A DNA stretch of 64,000 nucleotides from Streptomyces sp. MJM8645 (GCF_001625365.1 NZ_LJJF01000001.1:7117501-7181500), one strand, 5' to 3'; positions 15,142 through 23,132 are shown, counted from the stretch's first letter. Translations and numbers: made by a program. The notes: a model not told the origin generated them from the letters alone.

Positions 15142-17727
15142 CTACGTCCGAGGGCCGTCCGTCACGAGGTAGCGGTCGCTGGTGCTGGTCCAGGCCTGGA
15201 CGCCCTCGATGAGCTCCCGGGTGCCGTCCAGGTACCAGCGCCCGGCCGGGTGGCGGTGACGCAGGTCGCTGCGCAGGGCGTCGTTCTCCCGCCGCAGCCG
15301 GGCGACCCGGGAGCGGACGGCGCCGACGGCCCGGCTGCGGGTGCAGCCGCGGATCCGTTGCAGGGTGAGGACGGTGTTGAAGGCGGCCGCGCTCTGGCGT
15401 TCCTCCCGCTCCAGTGAGTACAGGTCGTTGATCAGCGTGGCGGCGTCGGCGGTGTTGGCACGCAGCCGGTGCAGTGCGGGCTCCGCGTGGAGGGCGGCGG
15501 GGGCGTCGGCGCCGTGGACCCGTTCCAGTATGTTCATGAACGGGTAGAGACAGCTGCCGTGGCGGCGCAGCCGCATGGTCTCGGGCAGGCCGAGGGCGGG
15601 GACGGTGCCGTGGGCGCGGTGTTCGGCCTCGGCGGGGAAGGTCTCCAGACAGGCCTGCCACTCCCGGGCGGCCCGGGCGCGCCAGTTGGGGGACATGCCC
15701 TGCGCCTGGCGGCTCCACAGGTCGTGCCAGGCGCGGAGTACGTGGTCGCCGGAGCGCGGCGCCGGGCCCGCGCCGACCGGCGCGGAGGCGCCCGTCCGAT
15801 CGGCCCCGGTGCGGTACAGGACGTCGATGAGCGGGTCGACGACGTCGCGGGCTTCGACGGGGCGGCGCCCGGGCGGGCCGTCGAAGCGGTCGTCGAGGAT
15901 GGTGAACCAGCCCAGCATGTCCACCAGCAGGTCGAGGTCGGCGCCGTGGGCGCGGGGGAAGGCGTGGCCGATCAACTCGTGCAGGGCGTAGGCCCCGTAG
16001 CGGGTCATCTCGGGCGGGGTGAGGAGGTTGCGGCCGACCACCCAGGCGGCGTGCCGGGCCGCGGCGGTGCGCAGTTCGCCGGACCGTTGCGGGAGTTGGG
16101 GCGCGGCGGGGGCCGGGGCGGGGATGCTCACCGGGCAGCGGGCCGCCGGCGGGGCCTCGACGGCCGCCCGGTCGTCCCGCGCTCGGTCCTCTCCCGCTCG
16201 GTCCTCTCCCGCCCGGTCCTCTCCCGCCCGGTCGTCCCCCGCCCGGTCGTCCCCCGCCCGGTCGTCCCCCGCTCGGCCCTCTCCCACCCGGTCGTCCGGC
16301 GGGCTGTCCGGGCGGGGCACCCGGGCGCCGCGCGGGGTCAGCCGCACGCGCAGCCCGTGCGCCTGGACCGTCGTCCACACCACTTCCCGGGCCCGGGCGC
16401 CGGGGACGGCCACCGGCCGCCAGCGGCGCAGGATCGCGGCCGCCGCGACCGTCAGCTCGGCCCAGGCGAAGGCTTCCCCGATGCACTTGTGCTTTCCGGC
16501 CCCGAACGGGAGGAAGGAGTGCCGCCCGGCCCCGCCGGACTGCCAGCGCTCCGGGCGGAAGCGCAGCGGGTCGGGGTAGCGGTCCGGGTCGCGGTGCAGT
16601 GCGGTGAGGCTGTAGAGCAGTTCGGTGCCGGCCGGGATCCGGTACGGGCCGAGGTCCACCGGCACCTGGGCGGTGCGCATCAGGAAGGCGTTGGGTGCGT
16701 GCAGCCGCACCACCTCCTGGGTGACGCTGCGGGTGTAGGTGAGCCTGGCCAGCGCCTCGGGGGTGGGGGCGGCTCCGGCGGGCAGGTGCTCGTCGAGTTC
16801 GGCGAGCACCCGGGCCTCCACCTCGGGGTGGCGCAGGAGTTCATCGAGGAGCCAGGTCAGTGTGGTGGAGACGGTCTCGGTGCCGGCGCCGAACATGGTG
16901 ATCGCCTCGGACCGGACGTCCGCCTCGGTGAGCGGCCGGCCGGTGCCCGGGTCGGTGGCGGCGCGCAGCAGGGCGGGCAGGGTGCCGCCCCGTTCGGCGG
17001 ATCGGGTGCCCGTCGGCCTGACGGCCTGGTCGACGACCTGGTTGAGCACCCGGACGGCGGCGTCGAAGCGCCGGTTGACCGCCAGCGGCAGCCGGGCGAG
17101 CGCCGGGTGCGGGTAGAGGGACTGGACGATCTGGCCCTTCACCAGGTCCGGCAGGGCCTGGTGGAAGGCCAGGGTGGCATCCTCGCTCAGCCGGGCGTCG
17201 AACAGCGAGCGGGTGACGATCTCCAGCGCGAGGTGGTTCATCTCCTTGGCCACGTCGAGGACTTGCCCGGGGTGCCAGCGCCTGGCCCGCTCCTCGGTGA
17301 CCTGGTGCATCACGGCGACGTACTCGGCCATCCGGTCCGGCCCGAAGGCGGGTTGGATGATCCGGCGGCGGTCGCGGTGGGCCTGGCCCTCGGACATCAG
17401 CAGGCCGTCGCCGAACGCCGTCTTGAGGGTGTCCTGGACGGCGCCGCGCGGGCAGTCGTAGGCGAGGGCGACGAGCAGGGTGTGGACGAGCGGGGCGTCG
17501 GTGACCACGCAGACGGTGCGCGGCCCGAGCCGGATCCGGACGACGCCGCCGTGCCGGGAGAGCGAGCCGAGGAAGCCGAGCGGGTCGCGCAGCAGGGCGG
17601 CTGCGTGGCCGAGGCCGGGGACGGCGCCGGGGGCGAGCGGGGGGACGGTCGCGGGGGTGGTGCGGGGTGCGGTGGGTGCGGTTCTCGGGGGGAGGTCCCG
17701 TTGCCGCGTCTCGGTCAGCAGGGTCAT
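15142..17727 (-). CDS. Cytochrome P450 - class I terpene synthase fusion
   Basis: About 861 aa in one frame. ATG 17727 is chosen because GAGAGG lies about 7 nt upstream; earlier starts at 17742 and 17850 lack a ribosome site. Residues about 30-465 form a complete P450: I-helix FGAGTETVS (about 279-287), ExxR as EVVR (338-341), PERW, and heme loop FGAGKHKCIG with ligand Cys about 415. Residues about 480-520 are a charged repeat linker built on AGDDR/AGEDR. Residues about 550-860 are a class I terpene synthase: DDRFD (612-616, DDxxD), NDLYSLERE (767-775, NDxxSxxxE) and a C-terminal DRY. Both metal motifs and the heme Cys are intact, so both domains should be active. The expected chemistry is cyclisation of a prenyl diphosphate and oxidation of the product by the same polypeptide. 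No ferredoxin or prenyltransferase gene is adjacent. Confidence 0.93.
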   Translation of the reverse strand: MTLLTETRQRDLPPRTAPTAPRTTPATVPPLAPGAVPGLGHAAALLRDPLGFLGSLSRHGGVVRIRLGPRTVCVVTDAPLVHTLLVALAYDCPRGAVQDTLKTAFGDGLLMSEGQAHRDRRRIIQPAFGPDRMAEYVAVMHQVTEERARRWHPGQVLDVAKEMNHLALEIVTRSLFDARLSEDATLAFHQALPDLVKGQIVQSLYPHPALARLPLAVNRRFDAAVRVLNQVVDQAVRPTGTRSAERGGTLPALLRAATDPGTGRPLTEADVRSEAITMFGAGTETVSTTLTWLLDELLRHPEVEARVLAELDEHLPAGAAPTPEALARLTYTRSVTQEVVRLHAPNAFLMRTAQVPVDLGPYRIPAGTELLYSLTALHRDPDRYPDPLRFRPERWQSGGAGRHSFLPFGAGKHKCIGEAFAWAELTVAAAAILRRWRPVAVPGARAREVVWTTVQAHGLRVRLTPRGARVPRPDSPPDDRVGEGRAGDDRAGDDRAGDDRAGEDRAGEDRAGEDRARDDRAAVEAPPAARCPVSIPAPAPAAPQLPQRSGELRTAAARHAAWVVGRNLLTPPEMTRYGAYALHELIGHAFPRAHGADLDLLVDMLGWFTILDDRFDGPPGRRPVEARDVVDPLIDVLYRTGADRTGASAPVGAGPAPRSGDHVLRAWHDLWSRQAQGMSPNWRARAAREWQACLETFPAEAEHRAHGTVPALGLPETMRLRRHGSCLYPFMNILERVHGADAPAALHAEPALHRLRANTADAATLINDLYSLEREERQSAAAFNTVLTLQRIRGCTRSRAVGAVRSRVARLRRENDALRSDLRHRHPAGRWYLDGTRELIEGVQAWTSTSDRYLVTDGPRT
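16168..16281. repeat. 15-bp tandem repeats encoding the P450-terpene synthase linker
   Basis: Seven to eight copies of a unit coding for AG(D/E)DR lie exactly at the domain boundary. The encoded linker alternates acidic and basic residues and should form a flexible or helical charged spacer. Copy number may vary between strains. Confidence 0.85.
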
Positions 17728-18067
17728 GTCAGTACCTCTCATCAGAGGAGCCGGTGCGGACGGTACCGGGGGCCCCGACGGGCCGGCCGGGTGGTGGGGG
17801 GCCGGCTCGCGCGGATCCGCGCGTGCCCCGGCTGGAGGGGCGCACGTCATGGCAAACGCGCCGGTTCGACGGGCGTTGCGCCGAACGCGGGTGGATCACT
17901 CCAACGGTCGATCATCCGCAGTGGCTCCGACCGCCCCGGAACGCGGTGCTGACCTGCGGCGAAGGCCCCACCGGAAAGATCCGGGCCGGTCCCCTCGCGC
18001 AGGGTCTTTGGACCCTCGCCGCCCGGCCGCCCGAGGGCCAGCATGGTCCGGGAGAAGGAGGACCCTG
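17728..18067. promoter_or_regulatory. Divergent control region with a DosR/OsdR-like box
   Basis: 340 bp between the P450-terpene synthase gene and the hibernation factor; no gene seen. AGGGTC and GACCCT flank TTTG at 18001-18016, a perfect inverted repeat 52 bp upstream of the HPF-like gene. Spacing and GGG...CCC symmetry resemble DosR/DevR-type boxes, which in actinobacteria often control dormancy and HPF-like genes. The exact bases differ from the mycobacterial consensus. Confidence 0.45.
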
Positions 18068-18805
18068 ATGACCAGTCTGCGCCACCGGCCCGCCCTCGAC
18101 GTCCGGGTGGAGATCCGCGGCGAGCTGCCGCGCGAGAACGCCGAGTACGCCCGGGCGCAGGCACTGGACACGGCGGCCGGGCTCGGCCCCGGAACCCGCG
18201 CGCTGCGCATCCGGCTCACCCGCGTGCGCGACCGGGCCATGACCCGGCCCGCCCTCGCACAGGCCGACGTCGACCTGGCCGGCGCCGGTCCGGTCCGGGT
18301 GCAACTCGCCGCCGCCACCGCCCGCGAGGCCGTCGACGTCGCCCTGGGCACCCTCGCCGGCCGGGCCGCCCGGCTGCGTGAGCAGGGCGACATCGGATTC
18401 GCCGCCGCCCACGAGAGCGCCTACCGCCCGCAGTACGCCGCCCGCCCGCTCGCCGAACGGCGGATCGCCCGGCGCAAGGAGGTCGTCCTCGCCCGCCGCA
18501 CCCCCGAGCAGGCCACCCGCGAACTGCTCGCGCTGGACCGGTCGTTCCACCTCTTCGCGGACGCCGTGACCGGCCGGGACGCGCTGGTCCACCGCTGCCC
18601 GCTCAGCGGCGCGCCCGGGGCGGGCCGGTCCACGGGCGCCGACCCGGCGGACCCGCTCGACCTCACCGAGGCGGCCCGGCGGCTCTGGCTGGCCGGCGGC
18701 CCGTTCGTCTGCTACGCCGACCCCGGCGACGGCCGTGCCCGGGTGCTCTACCGCCGCTACGACGGCCACTACGGCCTGATAACGCCGGTAGCGGAGCCTC
18801 GTTGA
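18068..18805 (+). CDS. HPF/S30EA-like ribosome hibernation protein
   Basis: 245 aa. ATG 18068 follows a strong GAGAAGGAGGA. The N-terminal part (residues 1-110) has the pattern of an S30EA domain (DVRVEIRGELPRENAEYARAQ, and REAVDVALGTLAGRAARLRE). Two segments then resemble the S30EA C-terminal dimerisation domain: RRKEVVLARRTPEQATRELLALDRSFHLFADAVTG, and a second DPGDGRARVLYRRYDGHYGLITP. Such proteins dimerise or silence 70S ribosomes in stasis or hypoxia. The upstream DosR-like box fits stress control. The duplicated tail domain is a variant seen in streptomycetes. Confidence 0.8.
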   Translation: MTSLRHRPALDVRVEIRGELPRENAEYARAQALDTAAGLGPGTRALRIRLTRVRDRAMTRPALAQADVDLAGAGPVRVQLAAATAREAVDVALGTLAGRAARLREQGDIGFAAAHESAYRPQYAARPLAERRIARRKEVVLARRTPEQATRELLALDRSFHLFADAVTGRDALVHRCPLSGAPGAGRSTGADPADPLDLTEAARRLWLAGGPFVCYADPGDGRARVLYRRYDGHYGLITPVAEPR

Positions 18806-18896
18806 CGGGCAGGAGAACCACCGGGGCGGGCCCACCGGCCCCGATGGCCACGACCGCCACGACCGCCACGACTTCCACGACAGGGGAACCGGGACC

Positions 18897-19328
18897 ATGG
18901 ACTGCGACGAGGTCATGCTGACCGTCCGGATCACCGCCGCCGAACGCGCGCTGCTGCGGGCCCTCGCCCGCGGCCACGGCGGGGACGTCTCCGAGGTGGT
19001 GGTCGACGGCCTGCTGGAGGTCATCCCCGCGCTGCACGACGACGCCTCCGCGCTGCCGCTGCGGCGCGTCCTGGCCCGGCCCGCCCCCTGCGCCCTGACC
19101 CTCTGGCTGCCCGCCCCGATCGCGGACCTGCTGCCGCTGTTGGGCGAGCGGATCGCGCGGACCGGCGGCCCGTCGAGCGGACCGGCCAGCGCCGCGCTGT
19201 CCGCCGCGCTGCGCCTGTGGCTCGCCGGGGACCGGGCGGGGCTGGCGGCCGGGCTGGCCCGGCTGCACGGCGGCTGCGCCGGCGGGCGGGCGGCGGCGCA
19301 GCAGGCCCCGGTGCGGGCGGCGGCCTGA
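18897..19328 (+). CDS. Hypothetical protein, 143 aa
   Basis: ATG 18897, with GGGGAA upstream. The N-terminal part (MLTVRITAAERALLRALARGHGGDVSEVVVDGLLEVI) looks like a ribbon-helix-helix arrangement with a short beta strand followed by two helices, and a similar VRI/CALTLWLPAPIADLLPLLGERI pattern follows. This might be a CopG-like DNA-binding or dimerisation protein, but the match is weak. The C-terminus is Ala/Gly-rich. It lies 92 bp after the HPF-like gene and may share its transcript. The leader contains four CACGAC repeats. Confidence 0.5.
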   Translation: MDCDEVMLTVRITAAERALLRALARGHGGDVSEVVVDGLLEVIPALHDDASALPLRRVLARPAPCALTLWLPAPIADLLPLLGERIARTGGPSSGPASAALSAALRLWLAGDRAGLAAGLARLHGGCAGGRAAAQQAPVRAAA

Positions 19329-19781
19329 CCGGTTCCGGTGGCCGGGCGGCGACCTGGCCGGTTGTTGACGGTACGTCAGTCATCGGCCCCAGCTGGCATG
19401 TCCTGGGCGGGAATTGGCCAGTTCAGGACTCTGGTCAGGGCCCCGTGACACGCCCTAGCATTCCCGTCACGGCCGTCTGAGCCCAGGCCCCGGGACTCCG
19501 GCCGGGTGGCCGCCACCACCCCGTTGCCGGGGAGCGCACACCCCCCGAGTGCGCTTCCCGGCATCGTCGCGTCCGGGGCCGTCCCCGGGGGCTCACGGGT
19601 TGCCCCCGACCTTCCCCCCGGTGTCGTCAGCTCCGCGCGACCCGGCCCGCCGCGTGCGAGCGGCCGAATTCCGCAAGAGGTTTTCGTTATTCCCGTGCGG
19701 CCCACCGCTCTCCTGAGTGCCGGAAGGTGTGGGCCCCCGCTCGGCAGGGCGCCCGCACCTCGCACGAGGAGGGGAAACGCG

Positions 19782-19817
19782 ATGGGACGCCGGAGCGCGG
19801 AGCCGCGCCCCCCGTAG
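19782..19817 (+). CDS. Possible 11-codon leader peptide
   Basis: ATG 19782 is preceded by GAGGAGGGGAAA, one of the best ribosome sites in this region. The frame is MGRRSAEPRPP then TAG: basic and proline-ended, which can stall ribosomes. It lies upstream of two hairpins and a gene start, the geometry of an attenuator. This is speculative, and the ribosome site may be chance. Confidence 0.3.
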   Translation: MGRRSAEPRPP

Positions 19818-19915
19818 CGGCAACTCGCCTTCGGCGTCGGCCGGTTCACTTCACGGCGGGTGGCGGCGCGCTGGTGCTCGGGCTCGACGGCCGCTGGTAC
19901 TACGGTGGTCGGCTA

Positions 19916-19944
19916 GGGCGTGTCCTGATCCACAAGACACGCCC
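19916..19944. terminator. Hairpin, possible attenuator or terminator
   Basis: Perfect 9-bp stem GGGCGTGTC / GACACGCCC with an 11-nt loop, followed by CCGGGGGG. It lies 99 bp after the 11-codon frame. Confidence 0.6.
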
Positions 19945-20025
19945 CCGGGGGGAGTTCCAGCAGCCCGAACGGCCGGCCGTGCAACAACCGGCCGCTGCTG
20001 AAGGCCTCCTGAGACCGTCCGGCGG

Positions 20026-20072
20026 CGCCGGGTGCGGGCGCCGCCACCACCCGGTGGCGCCCGCACCCGGCG
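20026..20072. terminator. Very strong hairpin upstream of the secreted protein gene
   Basis: Perfect 17-bp stem (20026-20042 with 20056-20072) and a 13-nt loop that can pair further (ACC/GGT). It ends 42 bp before ATG 20115, so any transcript entering from the left would meet it just before the gene. Confidence 0.75.
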
Positions 20073-20114
20073 TCACCGCTCCCTGCCCCTCACCCCTCAC
20101 GAGGATTGCCCGCC

Positions 20115-20741
20115 ATGCGAACCCGACCCTTCGTCGCCGCCCTCGCCCTCGCCGGTGCGGCCGTGCTGCCCGCCGCCGTGCCGGTCGCCGCCCACGGCGA
20201 CACCGTCCACCTGGACGTCTCCGGCCAGCGGAACGGCCGCGTCAGCACCGTCGCCACCTGGGAGAACGACCACGACCCGGTCACCGGGGAGTTCACCGGC
20301 ACGCTGGCCGCGACGGCCACCGACGGTCGCATGGTCGGCCCCTGGCGCCTGGTCGCCGTCCCGGGCGAGCCGGGGACGTACACCACCCGGGAGATCCTCC
20401 CGGCCGGGCACTGGCGGGTGAGCGTCGACTGCGCGTTTCCCTCGCCGGGGCACGGCGAGGGTGAACTCGACGTCGAGGCTGCGGTGATCGGCGATCCGCC
20501 GCTGCCGGGGGCCCCGATACCCGCGCCCGCTCCCACGGCCACCCCCACTCCCATTCCCACACCCACGGCCCCCACCGCCCCGCCGGCCGCCGACAGCGCC
20601 GCCCGGGCCCGCTCCGCCGCCCGCGACACCCCCTCCGACACCACGCCCGACGCCGCCACCTGGGCCGCGATCGGCACCGCCGTCGCGGCCGTCGTGCTGG
20701 TCGCCACCGGCTTCTGGCTCCGCCGCCGCCCCCACCGCTGA
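20115..20741 (+). CDS. Secreted protein with C-terminal membrane anchor
   Basis: 208 aa. ATG 20115, with GAGGA 9 nt upstream. The order is a signal peptide (PFVAALALAGAAVLPAAVPVAAHG), an extracellular domain of about 100 residues with HGDTVHLDVSG and HWRVSVDC, a Pro/Thr-rich linker (PAPTATPTPIPTPTAPTAPP), a single membrane helix (AAIGTAVAAVVLVATGFWL) and a basic RRRPHR stop. This is a type I surface protein layout, as in streptomycete CopC-like or sortase-free surface proteins. Function unknown. A strong hairpin lies directly upstream. Confidence 0.75.
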   Translation: MRTRPFVAALALAGAAVLPAAVPVAAHGDTVHLDVSGQRNGRVSTVATWENDHDPVTGEFTGTLAATATDGRMVGPWRLVAVPGEPGTYTTREILPAGHWRVSVDCAFPSPGHGEGELDVEAAVIGDPPLPGAPIPAPAPTATPTPIPTPTAPTAPPAADSAARARSAARDTPSDTTPDAATWAAIGTAVAAVVLVATGFWLRRRPHR

Positions 20742-20833
20742 GCCCGCCGACGGAACCATCGAGCGCGAACCACCGTCCCAGAGGTCACCGGGCGCCACCG
20801 GGCGCCCGGCCGACCGCAAGGGAGCGTCCGCGC

Positions 20834-21850
20834 ATGAAGAAGGTCCTGATCACCGGCGGCGCGGGATTCATCGGCAGTTCGGTGGTGTTCGCCCTCCTCG
20901 ACCAGGGCATCACCCCGGTCATCCTGGACGACCTGTCTAAGGGCCGGGCCGAGTTCGTCGAGGGCAAGGTGTTCTACCAGGGCGACGTCGCCGATGCGGC
21001 CCTGCTCGACCGGATCTTCGCCGAGCACCCGGACATCGACGCCGCCGTGCACTGCGCGGCCAGGATCGTCGTCCCGGACTCGGTGGCCAGGCCGCTGTAC
21101 TACTACCGGGAGAACGTCGGCAAGACCATCGAACTGCTCGACGCCCTCCAGCGCCACGGCTGCACCCGCGTCGTCTTCAGCAGCTCCGCCTCCATCTACG
21201 CGCCCACCCCGGACGCGCGGGTCGACGAGAGCAGCCCGGTCGAAGCCAACAGCCCCTACGCGCGCACCAAGCTGATGATGGAGCAGGTGCTCCAGGACTG
21301 GACCAGGGGGGAGGGCGCCGAGCGGCAGCGGGTCATCTCCCTGCGCTACTTCAACCCGATCGGCGCCGACCCGCGGCTGCGCAGCGGGCTCCAGGACCTC
21401 AACCCCAGCCACGCCCTGGGCAAGCTGATCGAGGCGCACACCAACGGCACCCCGTTCACCGTCACCGGCGTCGACTGGGCGACCAGGGACGGCTCCGGCA
21501 TCCGCGACTACGTCCACGTGCGGGACCTCGCCGAGGCGCACGTCGCGGCGCTGCTCCGCTTCGACGAGGTGATCGCCGAGGGCGCCGAGGACCGCTACCG
21601 GGTCATCAACGTTGGCACGGGCGACGGCACCACCGTGCGCGAGCTGATCGCCGCCTTCGAGCAGGCCGTCGGCGCGACGCTCGACGTCCGCGAGGCGGGC
21701 CCCCGACCGGGCGACGTGATCGGCTGCTACGCGGCCGTCGACACCGCCCGCGAACTGCTCGGCTGGCAGCCGCGGCGGGGCATCGCCGAGGGCGTCGCCG
21801 ACGCGCTGGCCTGGCGCGCGCAGTGGGCCGCCCGCCTCGACGCCAGCTGA
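20834..21850 (+). CDS. galE: UDP-glucose 4-epimerase (extended SDR)
   Basis: 338 aa cytoplasmic enzyme. It has the NAD-binding start VLITGGAGFIGSSVV and the catalytic Ser/Tyr/Lys set (SSSASIYA, then SPYARTK with YxxxK). Family signatures include HCAARIVVPDSVARPLYYYRENV, SLRYFNPIGADP and DGSGIRDYVHVRDLAEAH. It interconverts UDP-glucose and UDP-galactose or close analogues for cell-surface polymers. It sits alone between a secreted protein and a convergent lytic transglycosylase, with a bidirectional terminator after it. Related NDP-sugar epimerases are an alternative. Confidence 0.88.
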   Translation: MKKVLITGGAGFIGSSVVFALLDQGITPVILDDLSKGRAEFVEGKVFYQGDVADAALLDRIFAEHPDIDAAVHCAARIVVPDSVARPLYYYRENVGKTIELLDALQRHGCTRVVFSSSASIYAPTPDARVDESSPVEANSPYARTKLMMEQVLQDWTRGEGAERQRVISLRYFNPIGADPRLRSGLQDLNPSHALGKLIEAHTNGTPFTVTGVDWATRDGSGIRDYVHVRDLAEAHVAALLRFDEVIAEGAEDRYRVINVGTGDGTTVRELIAAFEQAVGATLDVREAGPRPGDVIGCYAAVDTARELLGWQPRRGIAEGVADALAWRAQWAARLDAS

Positions 21851-21856
21851 TTCCCG

Positions 21857-21890
21857 GCGCGGCCGCCCCCGCCCCCGGGGGCGGCCGCGC
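21857..21890. terminator. Bidirectional terminator
   Basis: Perfect 15-bp GC stem (GCGCGGCCGCCCCCG and its complement) with a CCCC loop, between the convergent galE and transglycosylase ends. It touches the stop codon at 21890. Confidence 0.9.
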
Positions 21891-22594
21891 TACTGGACGG
21901 CCGTGCCGGACTTGGCCCAGTTGTCGTGCAGCCGGTCGAGGTAGGACTGCGCCTGGGAACCCACCTTGACCCCCCGGGCGAAGGCCAGCATGTTGCCCGC
22001 GCCGGCGTTGTAGCCGAGGGCGAGGAGCTCGTCGTGGTTCAGTGGCGCGCTCGGCCGCGCCGGGAGCTGCCCGGCCAGGTCGTGCAGGTGCCAGGCGGCC
22101 GCCTGGACGGCCAGGTCGCGGTCGTCCGGCAGCTCCTCCCACTGGCGGTCGGCGAAGGGGCGGCCGGGTTTGGTGTCGTCGAAGGCGGCGCGGTGCATGT
22201 TGGCGATGCCGAACGAGGCTTCGGGCTTGCTGCGCTGCCAGGCCCGTTCGAGCTCCGGGTCGTGCGGCTTGTACGACTCGTTGTAGAGGATCGCCATCAG
22301 CAGCTGCGGGTTGACCCCGGCCTCGGCGGCGAACCGGCGCACCGGGGCCGCGTAGTCGGCGGGGTCGTAGCGGCCGGACGGCTTCGACGGCTTCGACGGC
22401 GCGGTCGAGGCTGACCCGGACGGGGCGGACGCGGAGGGCCCGGCACCGTCCGGGGAGGGGGTCGCCGACGGGGAGGCGCCGGACGACGCCGTGGTGGGGT
22501 GGTCACCGCCGTGGACGATGCCCCACCCGGCCGCGACGAGTACGCCGATGACCAGCCAGCGCCCCCAGCGCGACCCCTGTTGCCCCTCGCTCAT
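21890..22594 (-). CDS. Membrane-anchored SLT-type lytic transglycosylase
   Basis: 234 aa. A short cytoplasmic start (MSEGQQGSRWGR) precedes one membrane helix (WLVIGVLVAAGWGIVHG) and a Ser/Pro/Thr linker of about 50 residues. A C-terminal SLT domain follows: VNPQLLMAILYNESY with the catalytic Glu, ASFGIANMHRAAFDDTKP, and LLALGYNAGAGNMLAFARG. It cleaves glycan strands close to the membrane. It is smaller than the repeat-tailed homologue at 1880-3379 and has a different anchoring strategy. Confidence 0.87.
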   Translation of the reverse strand: MSEGQQGSRWGRWLVIGVLVAAGWGIVHGGDHPTTASSGASPSATPSPDGAGPSASAPSGSASTAPSKPSKPSGRYDPADYAAPVRRFAAEAGVNPQLLMAILYNESYKPHDPELERAWQRSKPEASFGIANMHRAAFDDTKPGRPFADRQWEELPDDRDLAVQAAAWHLHDLAGQLPARPSAPLNHDELLALGYNAGAGNMLAFARGVKVGSQAQSYLDRLHDNWAKSGTAVQ

Positions 22595-22666
22595 CGCTGC
22601 CGACCCCTCCCCGTGTGCCCGTGCCCTTGTTCGACCGTCGTACTGTCGATCGTGCCCGGTGGCAGG

Positions 22667-22873
22667 CTACTCGGCCGGCTTCTGCTCGCCGTCGAGGTTG
22701 CGCAGGAAGCCCTTGGCCTTCTCGACGCCGGTGTCGATCTGGCCGCTGTACTTGCCGTCCGTGCGGTCGTCGATCACGTCGCCGACCTTGTCCAGGCCCT
22801 GCCCGAGCACGCCGCTGTGCTCGCGGGCGAGGTCGGTGGCCTTGTCCGCGAGGTTCTTCAGACTCTCAAACAT
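22667..22873 (-). CDS. MT0933-like antitoxin (orphan)
   Basis: 68 aa, highly charged and helical: MFESLKNLADKATDLARE, LDKVGDVIDDRTDGKYSGQIDTG, EKAKGFL. This DDRTDGKYS core is the signature of the MT0933/Rv0909 antitoxin family. In mycobacteria the partner toxin (Rv0910-like) is next door. Here no toxin-like gene is adjacent: the neighbours are a lytic transglycosylase and, divergently, a DUF6542 gene. In Streptomyces these proteins are common without a toxin and may have a general stress role. Confidence 0.82.
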   Translation of the reverse strand: MFESLKNLADKATDLAREHSGVLGQGLDKVGDVIDDRTDGKYSGQIDTGVEKAKGFLRNLDGEQKPAE

Positions 22874-23018
22874 GGTGACGCTCTGCTCCTCTGACGCGTT
22901 CCTGATGGTGTGCCGACGTGGCGGGGGATCATGACCATCCTAACGACGGCCCACCAGGCGCTCGGCCGCTGCCGAAGGACGGCGGGTGACTTTGCTGGAA
23001 TGGGTTTGTATGCTCCAG

Positions 23019-23048
23019 CCCAACTTCTACAGCCATGTAGAAGCTGGG
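23019..23048. promoter_or_regulatory. Long inverted repeat upstream of the DUF6542-LCP genes
   Basis: 13-bp arms CCCAACTTCTACA and TGTAGAAGCTGGG with a 4-nt loop and one mismatch that is G-U in RNA. It is AT-richer than its surroundings and lies about 85 bp before ATG 23133. It could be an operator or a leader hairpin. Confidence 0.55.
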
Positions 23049-23132
23049 AACCGCCACCAGGACGGAACGCGTCCCGGCACGCACAGCGGCGCGCACGCGC
23101 CGCGGCAGCCGAAACGAGCGAGGGAAGTGCGC

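Larger units (their letters stand above)
19329..20114. other. Non-coding stretch with strong RNA hairpins
   Basis: About 790 bp without a convincing full gene. It contains a strongly initiated 11-codon frame (19782-19817) and two long hairpins (19916-19944 and 20026-20072). A nested repeat-rich segment at 19959-20000 carries CAGCAG/CTGCTG and GGCCGG/CCGGCC arms. Longer open frames here have unlikely composition. It may be a structured leader RNA or small RNA locus upstream of the secreted protein at 20115. Confidence 0.5.

Noticed and set aside
17728..17850. Longer N-terminus for the P450-terpene synthase
   Set aside because: Pro/Ala-rich with no ribosome site; ATG 17727 has GAGAGG at proper spacing.
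18001..18016. Fifth dre-like site
   Set aside because: AGGGTC/GACCCT lacks the TGG...CCA ends and the CTAGA centre; treated as DosR-like instead.
19506..19817. 103-aa plus-strand gene in the 19.3-20.1 kb gap
   Set aside because: Pro/Arg/Ser-rich shadow-like composition, no ribosome site at its start, no hydrophobic or domain pattern.
19727..20464. 245-aa plus-strand gene across the two hairpins
   Set aside because: It runs through perfect terminator-like hairpins and overlaps the well-supported secreted protein in another frame.
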